From contig NZ_JACIDS010000004.1 in NCBI RefSeq assembly GCF_014196455.1, positions 558,001 to 622,000 on the forward strand: DNA of 64,000 nt, in the 5' to 3' direction. Positions 41,439-50,562 of this stretch are shown piece after piece. The number at the start of each line of letters is the position of its first letter. Position 1 is the stretch's first letter. The notes beneath the pieces are model-generated. The model was not told where the DNA came from. It did no database searches and saw only the letters and a program-made list of their open reading frames with translations. Both the position numbers and the translations under genes were made by a program. This stretch comes from Kaistia hirudinis (lineage in GTDB: Bacteria; Pseudomonadota; Alphaproteobacteria; Rhizobiales; Kaistiaceae).

Positions 41439-43352
41439 TCAGAGCGAGGCGGCGCGCCGGAAGAAGGGCAGGTTGCGGGCGAGGCCGATGGCAGCGGCCT
41501 GCAGCGTCTCGGCCTCCTCCGGACGGCTGCCTCCGATCCGCCGGGCCGCCCGTTCCAGGGCGGCGCCGGCCTTGTCGGGCGCGGCGCGAAGCCGGCGCAG
41601 CCGTTCGAGTGCGGCCGAAAGGCTGCGCGACGTGCCCGGCGGCAGGCCATCCTCGCCGCGGAGCGCATGCAGACTGATCGCCGCCGTGCCGAGGCGCAGC
41701 ACCGCGAGGCCGCCTTCGACGGCCGGTCCCCGCTCGCTGCCGGTCTTCTCAGCCCAGCGCACCAGGCGCAGCAGGCGATGATAGAGCCGGGCGCGCCAGA
41801 GCGCCCGATCCGCCGGAAGCCGTGCATCGGCCGCCATCGCCTCGATCTCGCGCACCATCATGGCGATCAGCGTATCCATCCGCCGCCGCGCGCCGGCCGG
41901 GAAGACGAAGCGATAGGCGGCGAGGGCGACGAGCGGGGCGAGCGCCACCGCCGCGGCCGTGGCGAGCGACTGGCCGGGCGTGCCGGTGAGCGGATAATGC
42001 GGCACGAGCAGCAGCAGCATGACCATGTTGTAGTCGAAGCCGATCGGCGCCGTGCGCGGATGCGCGAGCAGCGGCGCGCCGACGAGGATGAACGGCATCA
42101 TCATGAGGACGAGTTCGAGCTCGCCCTGCGCATGCGGCCACACGATCCAGCGGCAGAGCAGCGCCCCCGCCGCACCCACGATCTGCCCGAGGAAGATGAA
42201 GCGCATCGTCGCCGCCGGGTCGTCGAAGGTCGAGAACAGCGACGTCATGATCGCGACGCCGAGCAGCACGAAGGGGCCGGCATGCCATCCGGTCGCGATC
42301 CAGACGGCGCCGACCGCCAGCATCACCAGAAAGGAACGGATCGTCGCCTCGCGTGCGCCGACCCAGTCGCGATGCAGCGCCACGGGAAAATGCTGGTGGC
42401 GCGGCGTCTCGTCCGGCGCCGGCGTGGCGAAATGGGCCGCGAGGGCTGCCGTCAGTCGCTCCAATACGTCGCGGAGCGCCGGGTCGCTCGTCGTCGACGC
42501 CTCGGTAAGCGCAGCCAGCGCGCGCTGCGGATCGGCCGCCGTCTCAAGCGCCTCGGCTGCGCGGCGGAGCGCTGCGGCGCTCGCATGGTCCGCTTCGCCG
42601 CGCGGCCGGCTTCTCAGCCAGATCAGCGCGGAGATCGCGGCCGCGAGCACGACGCGGAGGCTGCGCGCCGATCGACGCGAGCGCAGCGAGCCGGCGCCAT
42701 GGGGGTCGAGCGTCTCGTCGATCGCGGCCATCTCGGAGAGATCGGCCTCGACCTTGCGCGGGTCGGCCGCGGCGCCCGAAGCGAGGCGGTCCGCCATGGC
42801 GCGGAGGATGCCGGCGAGCAGCCGGCGGATCCGTCCGGCGAGCGCGTCTTCGCCGGCGGGCGGCGTCAACAGCCAGCCGACGATCAGCGCGACGGCGACG
42901 CCGACCGAGATCGTGGCGAGACGGTCGGCCCCGAGCGCGAAGACATGGTCGGGATGGGCCGTGTCGAGCAGCGCCACCATGGCGGCGGAATAGCCGGCGA
43001 GCATGGTGCCGTAGGAGACGAAGCCGCGCTGGATATTGCCGATCCCGGCGCAGAGGCTGGTCCAGAGCGCGAGGCCGAGGACGAGCAGGGCCGGCTCGCC
43101 GCGCGAGACCACCATGATCAGCATGCCGGCGGCCACGCCGCTGAGCGTGCCGGCAAAACGGAAGAACGCCTTTTCGGCCAACTGTCCGCGACCGGGCTGC
43201 GAGGCGGCCCAGACCGTCATCGCCGACCATTGCGGATGCTCGAGGCCGAGCAGCCAGGCCAGCAGCAGCGCGATGCAGGCGGCGAGCGCAGTGCGCAGGC
43301 AGAAGCGCAGCCGCGCCGGCTCGAAGCCGAGCCTGACCAGCGCGGCGGTCAC
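41439..43352 (-). CDS. FUSC family aromatic acid/toxicant exporter
   Basis: 637 residues with the two-block layout of AaeB/YccC-type proteins: six N-terminal helices (about 15-165), a cytosolic domain (about 170-330), six more helices (about 335-480) and a C-terminal cytosolic domain. Segments such as HPQWSAMTVWAASQPGRGQLAEKAFFRFAG are read in the family as WAxxTV..v.QP..G....ka..R..GT. GTG start overlapping the MarR stop by 4 bases, so it is controlled with that repressor. Substrate probably an aromatic acid or similar. Confidence 0.9.
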   Translation of the reverse strand: MTAALVRLGFEPARLRFCLRTALAACIALLLAWLLGLEHPQWSAMTVWAASQPGRGQLAEKAFFRFAGTLSGVAAGMLIMVVSRGEPALLVLGLALWTSLCAGIGNIQRGFVSYGTMLAGYSAAMVALLDTAHPDHVFALGADRLATISVGVAVALIVGWLLTPPAGEDALAGRIRRLLAGILRAMADRLASGAAADPRKVEADLSEMAAIDETLDPHGAGSLRSRRSARSLRVVLAAAISALIWLRSRPRGEADHASAAALRRAAEALETAADPQRALAALTEASTTSDPALRDVLERLTAALAAHFATPAPDETPRHQHFPVALHRDWVGAREATIRSFLVMLAVGAVWIATGWHAGPFVLLGVAIMTSLFSTFDDPAATMRFIFLGQIVGAAGALLCRWIVWPHAQGELELVLMMMPFILVGAPLLAHPRTAPIGFDYNMVMLLLLVPHYPLTGTPGQSLATAAAVALAPLVALAAYRFVFPAGARRRMDTLIAMMVREIEAMAADARLPADRALWRARLYHRLLRLVRWAEKTGSERGPAVEGGLAVLRLGTAAISLHALRGEDGLPPGTSRSLSAALERLRRLRAAPDKAGAALERAARRIGGSRPEEAETLQAAAIGLARNLPFFRRAASL

Positions 43353-43807
43353 GGTGCCGCATCCGGGCGGCCGGCCTCAAGACGGGCGTTGATCCGGGCG
43401 AACGCATCCATCAGCTGTGCGATCTCCGCATCGGAGAGATCGGCCAGCATCTCCGCCTCGGCGGCGTCGAGCCGCTCCCGAATGAAGGCGACGGCGGCAT
43501 GGCCGGCCGCAGTCAGGTCGATGTGGCGTGCGCGGCGGTCGGCCTCGTCGGTCCGGCGGGCGACGAGCCCGCGTGTCTCCAGCAGGTCGATGAGGCGCAC
43601 TAGGCTCGAACCGTCGAGGCCCATGCGCGCGGCCAGTTCCTTCTGGCTGATGCCGTCGCCGGATATGGCGAGATGCATCAGCGGCGCCCAGCTCGCGTCG
43701 GAGAGGCCGACGGCAGCGAGCTTTTCATCGAGCGCGGCGCGCCAGCGCCGCGCGGTCAGCACGAACTGCATGCCGAAACGGGGACGGGGAGGGGAAGTGA
43801 CCGACAT
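43349..43807 (-). CDS. MarR family transcriptional repressor
   Basis: 152 residues with a winged helix-turn-helix: ISQKELAARMGLDGSSLVRLIDLLETRGLVARRTDEADRRARHI in the family form. It precedes and overlaps the FUSC exporter gene, and a palindrome ATGATT-N8-AATCAT lies 21 bases upstream of its start. It likely represses its own operon until an aromatic ligand binds, as for other MarR/exporter pairs. Confidence 0.92.
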   Translation of the reverse strand: MSVTSPPRPRFGMQFVLTARRWRAALDEKLAAVGLSDASWAPLMHLAISGDGISQKELAARMGLDGSSLVRLIDLLETRGLVARRTDEADRRARHIDLTAAGHAAVAFIRERLDAAEAEMLADLSDAEIAQLMDAFARINARLEAGRPDAAP

Positions 43808-43827
43808 CCGATATGAATGACATAGAA

Positions 43828-43847
43828 ATGATTGATATTCAAATCAT
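43828..43847. promoter_or_regulatory. Putative MarR operator
   Basis: ATGATT (43828-43833) and AATCAT (43842-43847) form a 6-8-6 inverted repeat in a locally AT-rich segment just before the marR start; spacing suits a dimeric winged-helix repressor. Confidence 0.55.
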
Positions 43848-43890
43848 ATAGCCGTGACACAGGATGATGCTCGCCGCCGCCGGCTGCTTC

Positions 43891-45309
43891 TCAGGCGCGC
43901 GGGAGGCTGATCTCGGCGCGGAGGCCGCCCTCGGGCCGGTTGGCGAGGGCGAGCGTTCCGCCATGGGCGCGGATGATGCTGCGCGCGATCGCGAGGCCGA
44001 GGCCGATGCCGCCCGTCTCGGCGTTGCGCGACGGCTCGATCCGCACGAAGGGCTGGAACGCCTCCTCGATCCGCCCTTCGGGGAGGCCGGGTCCGGAATC
44101 GTCGATCGTGATGCGGACGCCGCCCGCGTCGGGTGCGGCGGTGACATCGGCATGGCCGCCATAGCGGATCGCGTTTTCGATCAGGTTGCGCAGCGCGCGC
44201 TTCAGCGCCACCGGGCGACAGGGATAGGGCAGGGGCGCGGCGCCGGAGACGGCCACGGCGCCACCGGCGAGCCGGAACTCCTCGGCGACATCGCCGATCA
44301 GTCCCGCGAGGTCGATCGTCGCCGTCGGCTCGGTCGTGGCCTCGGCACGGGTGAAGGCGAGCGTCGCCTCGCAGATCACCGTCAGCTCGTCGAGCGTCGC
44401 GACGATATCCTCGCGCATCGCCTCGTCCTCGATGAACTCAGCCTTGAGCCGCAGCGTCGTCAGCGGCGTGCGGAGGTCGTGGCTGATGCTGGCGAGGAGG
44501 CGCAGCCTGTCCTTGAGGAAGAGGCTGAGCCGCTCCTGCATGGTGTTGAAGGCGCGCGTCACGGCCACGGCTTCCGAGGGGCCGATCTCCGGCAGCCGCT
44601 CGACGGCCTCGCCGCGGCCGAACCGCTCGGACGCGGCGGCGAGCGTGCGCAGCGAGCGCGTCTCGAGCCGAATGACGATCACCGCCATGAGGGCGACGGC
44701 CAGGGACGAAATCAGGAAGGAGAGTGTCGCGGCGCGGTTCCACTGCCCGGGAACCTCGATCCGGCTCCGCATCGTCGCCACGCGGCCATCGGCGAGCGGC
44801 ACCGTCATGATCACCGCGGCCGCATGCGGCCGCGGGGGGCGCGGACGACCGTTGTCGTCGTCGTCATCGCCGTCCGGTGGCGCGGGGGGCGCCGGTGGCC
44901 CGGCCGAGGCGCCGCAGCCATGCTCGTCGGCACCGTCCGGGTCGATCGTGACGCCCGGCTCACCGGTCTCGACGCCGTGCAGCATGCGTTTCAGGATGCG
45001 GGCGAGGCCGCGTTCGACGGAGGTGTCGCCGGGCGGCGGCGCGGCCTGCGTGACGCCGGCGCAGGTCTCGCGCGAGCGAAAGGCGGCTGCGATCCGTTCG
45101 CCCTCGTCCGGCGGATAGGCGGCGAGCAGGCGAACGAAGGTGACCGTCTGGTTGAGCGCCTGGCTGTGCGCGATGCCGTCGACCATCGCATCGCGCTGGC
45201 TGCGGAGCACGACGAGGAGCGCGATCTGCGCGAGCGCCAGCGCCGCCACGAGCAGGACGACGAGGCGGCCGGCGAGGCTGGACGGCCAGAGGCGGCGCAG
45301 CATCGCCAT
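43891..45309 (-). CDS. Sensor histidine kinase with acidic/proline-rich periplasmic loop
   Basis: 472 residues from the ATG in TGATG at the regulator stop (a GTG one codon earlier overlaps as GTGA). Two membrane helices (about 13-36 and 193-214) enclose a periplasmic domain of about 155 residues containing Cys83, Cys132 and a run of prolines and aspartates (PPAPPAPPDG, DDDDDN, GRPRPPRPH). Then HAMP, HisKA (SISHDLRTPLTT, His277) and HATPase_c (NLIENAIRYGG, DDSGPGLP, GGIGLGLAI). The Asp cluster suggests metal or cation sensing. It forms an operon with its regulator, divergent from a PepSY reductase. Confidence 0.9.
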   Translation of the reverse strand: MAMLRRLWPSSLAGRLVVLLVAALALAQIALLVVLRSQRDAMVDGIAHSQALNQTVTFVRLLAAYPPDEGERIAAAFRSRETCAGVTQAAPPPGDTSVERGLARILKRMLHGVETGEPGVTIDPDGADEHGCGASAGPPAPPAPPDGDDDDDNGRPRPPRPHAAAVIMTVPLADGRVATMRSRIEVPGQWNRAATLSFLISSLAVALMAVIVIRLETRSLRTLAAASERFGRGEAVERLPEIGPSEAVAVTRAFNTMQERLSLFLKDRLRLLASISHDLRTPLTTLRLKAEFIEDEAMREDIVATLDELTVICEATLAFTRAEATTEPTATIDLAGLIGDVAEEFRLAGGAVAVSGAAPLPYPCRPVALKRALRNLIENAIRYGGHADVTAAPDAGGVRITIDDSGPGLPEGRIEEAFQPFVRIEPSRNAETGGIGLGLAIARSIIRAHGGTLALANRPEGGLRAEISLPRA

Positions 45310-46031
45310 CACGGCAGCATCTCGACCTTGGCGGCGAAGGAATAGCCGTCGCCCCAGATGGTCTTGATCAGGGTCGGATGCTGCGGATCACGCTCGATCC
45401 GGCGCCGCAGGCGGCTGACCAGATTGTCGATCGAGCGGTCGAAGACCTGCGCGGCGCGTCCCGCCGTGATGTCGAGCAACTGGTCGCGCGTGAGCACCAT
45501 CCCGGGCCGGGTCACGAAGGCGAGCAGCAGGCGGAATTCGGCCGTTCCCAGCAGGGCCTCGTTGCCATCCTCGTCGATCAGCGTGCGGCGGGCGGTGTCG
45601 AGCGTCCAGCGCTCGAAGCGATAGCGCGCGTTTTCGCCCTCGGCCGCCGGCCGCGGCACGGCGGCGGAACGGCGCAGGATGGCGCGAATGCGCGCGAGCA
45701 GTTCGCGCGGGCTGAATGGCTTGGTCACATAGTCGTCGGCGCCAAGTTCGAGGCCCACGATGCGGTCGGTCTCTTCGGAGACGGCGGTGAGCAGCACGAC
45801 CGGAATCTCGCTCGCCTGGCGGAGCTGGCGGCAGAGTGAAAGCCCGTCCTCGCCCGGCATCATGATGTCGAGCACGACGAGATCGATCGAGGCCGAGCGC
45901 ATGACCTGCCGCATCTCGGGCCCGCCCGAGGCGGTCGAGACGCGCATTCCGTTCTTGGCGAGGTATTTGGCGAGCAGTTCGCGGATCTCGCGATGATCGT
46001 CCACGACGAGAATATGCGGCGTCCGTTCCAT
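45309..46031 (-). CDS. OmpR family response regulator
   Basis: 240 residues. Receiver with phospho-acceptor Asp55 (LVVLDIMMPGEDG), LTAVSEE, and DDYVTKPFSPREL; then a winged-helix domain ending IKTIWGDGYSFAAKVEML. The ATG at 46031 starts directly at the receiver. It is cotranscribed with the kinase gene and divergent from the PepSY-diflavin reductase gene, whose promoter it probably controls. Confidence 0.92.
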   Translation of the reverse strand: MERTPHILVVDDHREIRELLAKYLAKNGMRVSTASGGPEMRQVMRSASIDLVVLDIMMPGEDGLSLCRQLRQASEIPVVLLTAVSEETDRIVGLELGADDYVTKPFSPRELLARIRAILRRSAAVPRPAAEGENARYRFERWTLDTARRTLIDEDGNEALLGTAEFRLLLAFVTRPGMVLTRDQLLDITAGRAAQVFDRSIDNLVSRLRRRIERDPQHPTLIKTIWGDGYSFAAKVEMLP

Positions 46032-46243
46032 GGCGTTCCAGCGATGCGCCCTTTGCAGCATCGGGCGCCGATCCGAAAGAGCAGAAGGCCCGGCGGCAGG
46101 GCCAGAGGCAAATTGTATCAGTTTGTCGCAAGAGGGGCCTCTGCCAGCTTTGCCGACAAAAGAGCCGTGCCGCGGGACATGTGTGTGACAGGCGGAGCCG
46201 ATGGTCCGATCACGGGCCTCGCATCTGACACGGGGTCCGCAGC

Positions 46244-48451
46244 ATGGATCCGATGATGTCCCTCTCCGCAATCAAGCCGCTTCTCATCCGCCTTCACCGC
46301 TGGGCCGCCCTCGTGCTCGCCCCGGTGTTCCTGCTCATCATCCTGTCGGGAACGGTGCTCGCCTTTCGGCCGATCGTCTCCGGTCTGGCGACAGCGTCGG
46401 CCGCCGCCGGCGCGGTCGACGCGACGGCGCTTCAGCAACTGATCACCCGTCTCGATGGCGGTGGCGGCGTCACGTCGATATCGGTCGCCAATGGCGGCGC
46501 GGCGGTGGATGTCGCGAGCGGAAGCGCCGATGTCGCGGGCCGCTGGGACGTTCAGGCCGGCACGCGCGCGGCGGCGCCGACCTCCAGCGTCGATGTCTTC
46601 GGCATCGCCGAGAAGCTGCACAAGTCGCTGCTGCTCGGCCTCGGCTTCGTCGTCGAGGCGGCGAGCTTCGTCATGCTGGCTATCATGATCATCGGGCCGT
46701 TCCTGTCGCTGCTGCGCTTCCGCAATTCGCTGATCGGCTGGCATCGTGCCGTCGGCTGGTGCCTGCTGCCGCTCTCCATCATCGCCCCGCTCACCGCTGT
46801 CATGATCGTGCTCGGCATCGGCGAAGGCGCGCGTCAGCCGCTGCCCAGGGCCAGCCAGCCCGTCTCGATCGCGCAGGCGCTCACCGTCGCGGGCAAGGAC
46901 ATCGATCTTGCGCATCTCGTCTCCGCGCGGACATTCCGCGGCGGCACCGTGCTGCTCCAGACCGCGGAGGGCAATTATGCCGTCACCGACGCCAAGGCCG
47001 TTCCGCTCACCGGCGGCAAGGGGCTCGTCCAGCAGATCCATGAGGGCACCTGGGCCGGGGCGTGGTCGGGCGCGCTCAATGTGGTGATCTCGCTGGTCCT
47101 TCTTGCCCTGACCGTCACCGGCGTCCTCTCGTGGTTCCGTCGCTTCCGTCGCGAGCGGCGCGCCGCGCTGCCGGCGGGCGGCGGCGATCTGCTCGTCGCC
47201 TATGCGAGCCAGACCGGTACGGCTGCGCGCCTTGCCGAGGCCACCGCGGCCTCGCTCCGGGCGAGCGGATTGCGGCCGGACGTCGCTTCGCTTGCGCGGC
47301 TGACGCCGGAGGCGTTGAAGCCCTATCGCGCCGTGCTGCTGTTGGCCGCTTCGACGGGCGAGGGCGATGTGCCGGATTCGGCACTGCGTTTCCTGCGTGC
47401 CCTCAAGACGGCCTCGCTCGCCGGCGTGCGCTTCGCAATGCTCGGCCTCGGCGATCGGTCCTATGCGCATTTCTGCGGCGGTGCCGAGACGCTCCGGACC
47501 GCGCTGGTCGGCGCCGGCGCCGCCGAGATCGCGCCGCTCGTCCGCGTCGATGGCGATCCGCAGGCGGACTGGTCGCGCTGGCTGGCCGGTGCGGCAGCGC
47601 GGCTCGGGCTCGGTGCCGTGCGGACCGAGGCATCGGTGAAGGATGAGGGTGTGCGCCTTCGCCTTGCCGAGCGTCGCCGCCTCGACGATCCCGAGGCCGG
47701 CGATACGCAGGAGACCTGGGCCGTCACACTCGAAAGCGAGGCGAAGCTCGCCTTCCGTCCCGGCGACTTGCTGCGTCTCAAGCCGGGTGCGGGCGAGCGC
47801 GAACGCTCCTATTCGATCGGCAGCTCGAGCCGCGTCGATCCGCGCCGGATCGAGCTGACGGTGCGGCTGCATCGCTGGAGCGATGCGGACGGCAGGTCAG
47901 GATTCGGTCGCATGTCCGCCGCGCTCGTCCGCACGCTGCCGCTCGGCGGCACGATCGACGGGCATATCGAGGCCCATCCCGGCTTCAACCCGCCCGGCGA
48001 TCCGTCCTGGCCGATCCTGATGATCGCCACGGGTTCTGGCATCGCCCCGTTTCCCGGCTTTCTCGCGGAGCGGCGTGCCTCGCTCAGGGCCGGGCCGGCC
48101 TGGCTCATCTTCGGCAACCGTCTTCGCGGCGGCGATTTCCTCTGGAAGGACCGGATCGAGGCGGCGCTCGGCAACGGGTCCCTGACGCGGCTCGACACGG
48201 CCTTCTCGCGCGACGCCGGCGGCGGGCGCATTCCGGCGCGGCTGATCGCGCAGGCCGAACCCGTCCGGCGCTGGCTGCTGGACGACAAGGCGATCGTCTA
48301 TATCTGCGGCCGCCGCGAAATGGCGCGCGACGTGATGCGCGCGCTGGCAGCGATCCTCGCCGCCGACGGCAGCCATACGGAGGCTGCCGCCGAGGCGCTG
48401 ACGGAGGAATGGCTCGCCGAGGGCCGCATCCGGATCGACGCGTTCGACTGA
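46244..48451 (+). CDS. PepSY-associated membrane diflavin reductase
   Basis: 735 residues. The N-terminal membrane half (about 1-305) is a PepSY-TM protein with four helices and conserved histidines suited to heme (LIRLHRWAALVLAPVFL, KLHKSLLLG, GWHRAVGW, IHEGTWAG). A flavodoxin domain follows from about 313 (VAYASQTGTAARLAE, TGEGDVPDSA), then an FAD domain (RERSYSIGSS, about 519) and an NAD(P)H domain (ATGSGIAPFPGFLAER, about 595; YICGRREMARDV). The protein can pass electrons from cytosolic NADPH through flavins and heme to the periplasm, for example to reduce ferric or cupric chelates. It is divergent from a two-component system. Confidence 0.9.
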   Translation: MDPMMSLSAIKPLLIRLHRWAALVLAPVFLLIILSGTVLAFRPIVSGLATASAAAGAVDATALQQLITRLDGGGGVTSISVANGGAAVDVASGSADVAGRWDVQAGTRAAAPTSSVDVFGIAEKLHKSLLLGLGFVVEAASFVMLAIMIIGPFLSLLRFRNSLIGWHRAVGWCLLPLSIIAPLTAVMIVLGIGEGARQPLPRASQPVSIAQALTVAGKDIDLAHLVSARTFRGGTVLLQTAEGNYAVTDAKAVPLTGGKGLVQQIHEGTWAGAWSGALNVVISLVLLALTVTGVLSWFRRFRRERRAALPAGGGDLLVAYASQTGTAARLAEATAASLRASGLRPDVASLARLTPEALKPYRAVLLLAASTGEGDVPDSALRFLRALKTASLAGVRFAMLGLGDRSYAHFCGGAETLRTALVGAGAAEIAPLVRVDGDPQADWSRWLAGAAARLGLGAVRTEASVKDEGVRLRLAERRRLDDPEAGDTQETWAVTLESEAKLAFRPGDLLRLKPGAGERERSYSIGSSSRVDPRRIELTVRLHRWSDADGRSGFGRMSAALVRTLPLGGTIDGHIEAHPGFNPPGDPSWPILMIATGSGIAPFPGFLAERRASLRAGPAWLIFGNRLRGGDFLWKDRIEAALGNGSLTRLDTAFSRDAGGGRIPARLIAQAEPVRRWLLDDKAIVYICGRREMARDVMRALAAILAADGSHTEAAAEALTEEWLAEGRIRIDAFD

Positions 48452-48485
48452 GCCCCGGATCTGAGGCCGGGGCTCAATCCCGGCC

Positions 48486-49241
48486 TCAGATCCGGCCGGC
48501 CGACCAGTCGGCGATCTGCTGCCAGAGCTTGGCGTAGCCGGACCATTCCACGAAGGGCGGCGGCGCCCAATGCGGGCCGCAATCCGAGGCGAAGGCGACC
48601 GAGCGGCCCTTGCCATGCGTGCCGGCGACGATGAGCGGGTCGTCGCCGACGGTCGCGACGACAGCGGCGTCGTCCTTCGGCCAGATCCGGTTATAGCCGA
48701 GCAGCGCCGGCCATACGTTTTCGAGACCTTCGACGATCGGGTGGCTGGCCGAAACCTTCGGCACGATGCCCTGCGGCGTCTCGCGGCGGTCGTCGAAACG
48801 ATCGAGCGTGACGGGCAGGGCTTCCTCGACCGCCGATCCGGCATATTGGCCCTTGGCCTCGATGCCCTGGAAGGTCAAATAGCCGCCGACCATGATGAAG
48901 CCGCCGCCGGCCGCGACATAGTCGCGGATCGATTCGAGCCGGTTCGGCAGCGCCTTGGAGCGCACGAAGGTGTCGGGATGGAGCAGCAGCGTGTTGGCGC
49001 CGATATCCGAGAGGATCACGCTGTCGAACGCGGACAGCGCCTCCGCGGTCAGGGGAAAGTCGCGCGCCGCGACATGCGCCGGCTGGTAGACGACCTCCCA
49101 GCCGCCTGCCTCCAGCGCATCCTTCAGCCAGCGCACGCCTTCGGCATATTCCGTCGTCGTGAAGCTGTCGAAGCCCTTCTGGTGGATCGAATGGACGGTC
49201 CAGGATTCGCCGGCGATAAGGATGCGGCGTCGTTCAGTCAT
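48486..49241 (-). CDS. Putative glutamine amidotransferase-like protein (DUF1355)
   Basis: 251 residues; the ATG at 49241 follows GGAG at good spacing. It resembles the class I amidotransferase-like family PF07090: ILIAGESWTVHSIHQKGFDSF, VILSDIGANTLLL, FIMVGGYLTFQGIEAKG, PLIVAGTHGKGRSVAFASDCGPHW. A catalytic Cys of true glutaminases is not obvious at the GG position, so hydrolase activity is uncertain. Members often sit in sugar or nucleoside catabolism clusters, as here. It is divergent from the sugar kinase gene. Confidence 0.82.
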   Translation of the reverse strand: MTERRRILIAGESWTVHSIHQKGFDSFTTTEYAEGVRWLKDALEAGGWEVVYQPAHVAARDFPLTAEALSAFDSVILSDIGANTLLLHPDTFVRSKALPNRLESIRDYVAAGGGFIMVGGYLTFQGIEAKGQYAGSAVEEALPVTLDRFDDRRETPQGIVPKVSASHPIVEGLENVWPALLGYNRIWPKDDAAVVATVGDDPLIVAGTHGKGRSVAFASDCGPHWAPPPFVEWSGYAKLWQQIADWSAGRI

Positions 49242-49623
49242 GGGTCTGCTCCGGTCGGTTCTCTCTTGGGTACCCGCGCTGTCCGCGGGACCGCAGGGGT
49301 CCCCTGCGCCCCCGATCCCCGACAACCGAATTCCTGCCATGAACGCTATGTTTCAGGGCGTGCCGAGTAAAGCCACCTCCGGTTTCCAAGAGGAGGTCGT
49401 GCACATCTGGAGTGCGCGCCGCTCTTTCGCGCGATGACGCGCGGCGAAGGGCTCGACGCGCGCGGCGGAGCGCGCTCATATGCGCGCGGACGGGAGGAGG
49501 CGTTCCGGGATTCGCGCCCGGCACGTTCGTCCGAGAAGGCGAGGATATGAGGACAAGGATGATGATTGCGCGGCCCGCCGGGCCGCCGCCTTTCTGCGCG
49601 CTGGTGCAGGGCAGGGTGCCATC
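49242..49623. other. Divergent intergenic region
   Basis: About 380 bases between the divergent amidotransferase-like and sugar kinase genes. It holds a GC hairpin near the left end (CCCGCG and CGCGGG around 49275-49291) and no gene with motif support. Promoters for both arms should be here but none matched a consensus well enough to place. Confidence 0.45.
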
Positions 49624-50562
49624 ATGAGTGGCGCGGCACCCCTTGCGGCCGGCGGCGATCGGCGGCCGGTCCTGAGCGTCGGGGCGCTCACCTGCGATCT
49701 GATGTTCAATGTCACGGCGCTGCCGCATGGTCCGGGCAAGTTCCTCGCCGGCGGCGCCACCATGGTCGCGGCCGGCATGGCGACGAGCGCGGCGATCGCC
49801 GTCGTCCGGCTCGGCCGTCCCGTCGCGCTCTGGGCCTCGGCCGGCGATGACGGGCTCGGCGATTTCCTGGTCGGTGCGCTTTCCCGCGAGGGGATCGATC
49901 CCGCCCATGTGCGCCGCGTGCCGGCGACCATGTCGGCGACGGCCTCGATCATCGTCGCGTCGGATGGCGAGCGTATCGTGGTGCCCTACTACGCCCCCGC
50001 GCTGATGGACGCGCCCGCTACCGTGCCGCCGATCGCGGACGGCGCCTTTGCGGCGGTGCTGGCCGATGTGCGCTGGCCGGCGGCGGCGGCGCTTGCGCTC
50101 GATGCGGCCCGGACGGCTAGCGTGCCCGGCATTCTCGACCTCGATGTCGGCCGGGCGGAAATCCTCGCCGATCTCGCGCCGCGCGCCAGCCATATCGCGG
50201 CTTCGCTCGCCGGCGCCGCGATCCTCACCGGCGCGGACAGTCTTCATGCGGCCGCGGCGGGGCTGCATGAGCGCTTCGGCGCGACGATCATCGTCACCGG
50301 CGGCGAGTCGGGGCTCGCCTATGTACAGGACGGTGCGGTTCGCCTGATGCCGGCCTTCACGGTCGAGGCGGTCGATACCAACGCGGCCGGCGACGTCTTT
50401 CACGGCGCCTTCGCCGTGGCGCTCGCCGACGGGCTGGCGCTGGAGGCGGCGCTCACCTTCGCCAGCGCGGCGGCGGCGATCAAGTGCACCCGCCATGGCG
50501 GCCCGCGTGGCGCGCCCGGCCGCGCCGAGGTGCTGGCCTTCCTTCAAGAGAGAGACACATGA
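49624..50562 (+). CDS. PfkB family sugar kinase (probable ketodeoxy-sugar-acid kinase)
   Basis: 312 residues. PfkB features: GALTCDLMFNV start strand, GGATMVAAGMATSAA, and the anion hole/base motif NAAGDVFHGAFAVALADG. Its stop overlaps the start of a KDPG aldolase gene, so the natural reaction would be phosphorylation of a 2-keto-3-deoxy sugar acid that the aldolase then splits. The GDVFHGAF form is also seen in YihV-type kinases, so the sugar may be unusual. Confidence 0.88.
   Translation: MSGAAPLAAGGDRRPVLSVGALTCDLMFNVTALPHGPGKFLAGGATMVAAGMATSAAIAVVRLGRPVALWASAGDDGLGDFLVGALSREGIDPAHVRRVPATMSATASIIVASDGERIVVPYYAPALMDAPATVPPIADGAFAAVLADVRWPAAAALALDAARTASVPGILDLDVGRAEILADLAPRASHIAASLAGAAILTGADSLHAAAAGLHERFGATIIVTGGESGLAYVQDGAVRLMPAFTVEAVDTNAAGDVFHGAFAVALADGLALEAALTFASAAAAIKCTRHGGPRGAPGRAEVLAFLQERDT

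Noticed and set aside
41193-43820. 875-codon open frame on the plus strand across the FUSC and MarR genes
   Set aside because: Antisense shadow; starts inside doxX in another frame and has no recognisable domain.
49412-49627. Short frame before the PfkB kinase gene
   Set aside because: Arg/Ala-rich and without motif; the region is better read as a promoter region.
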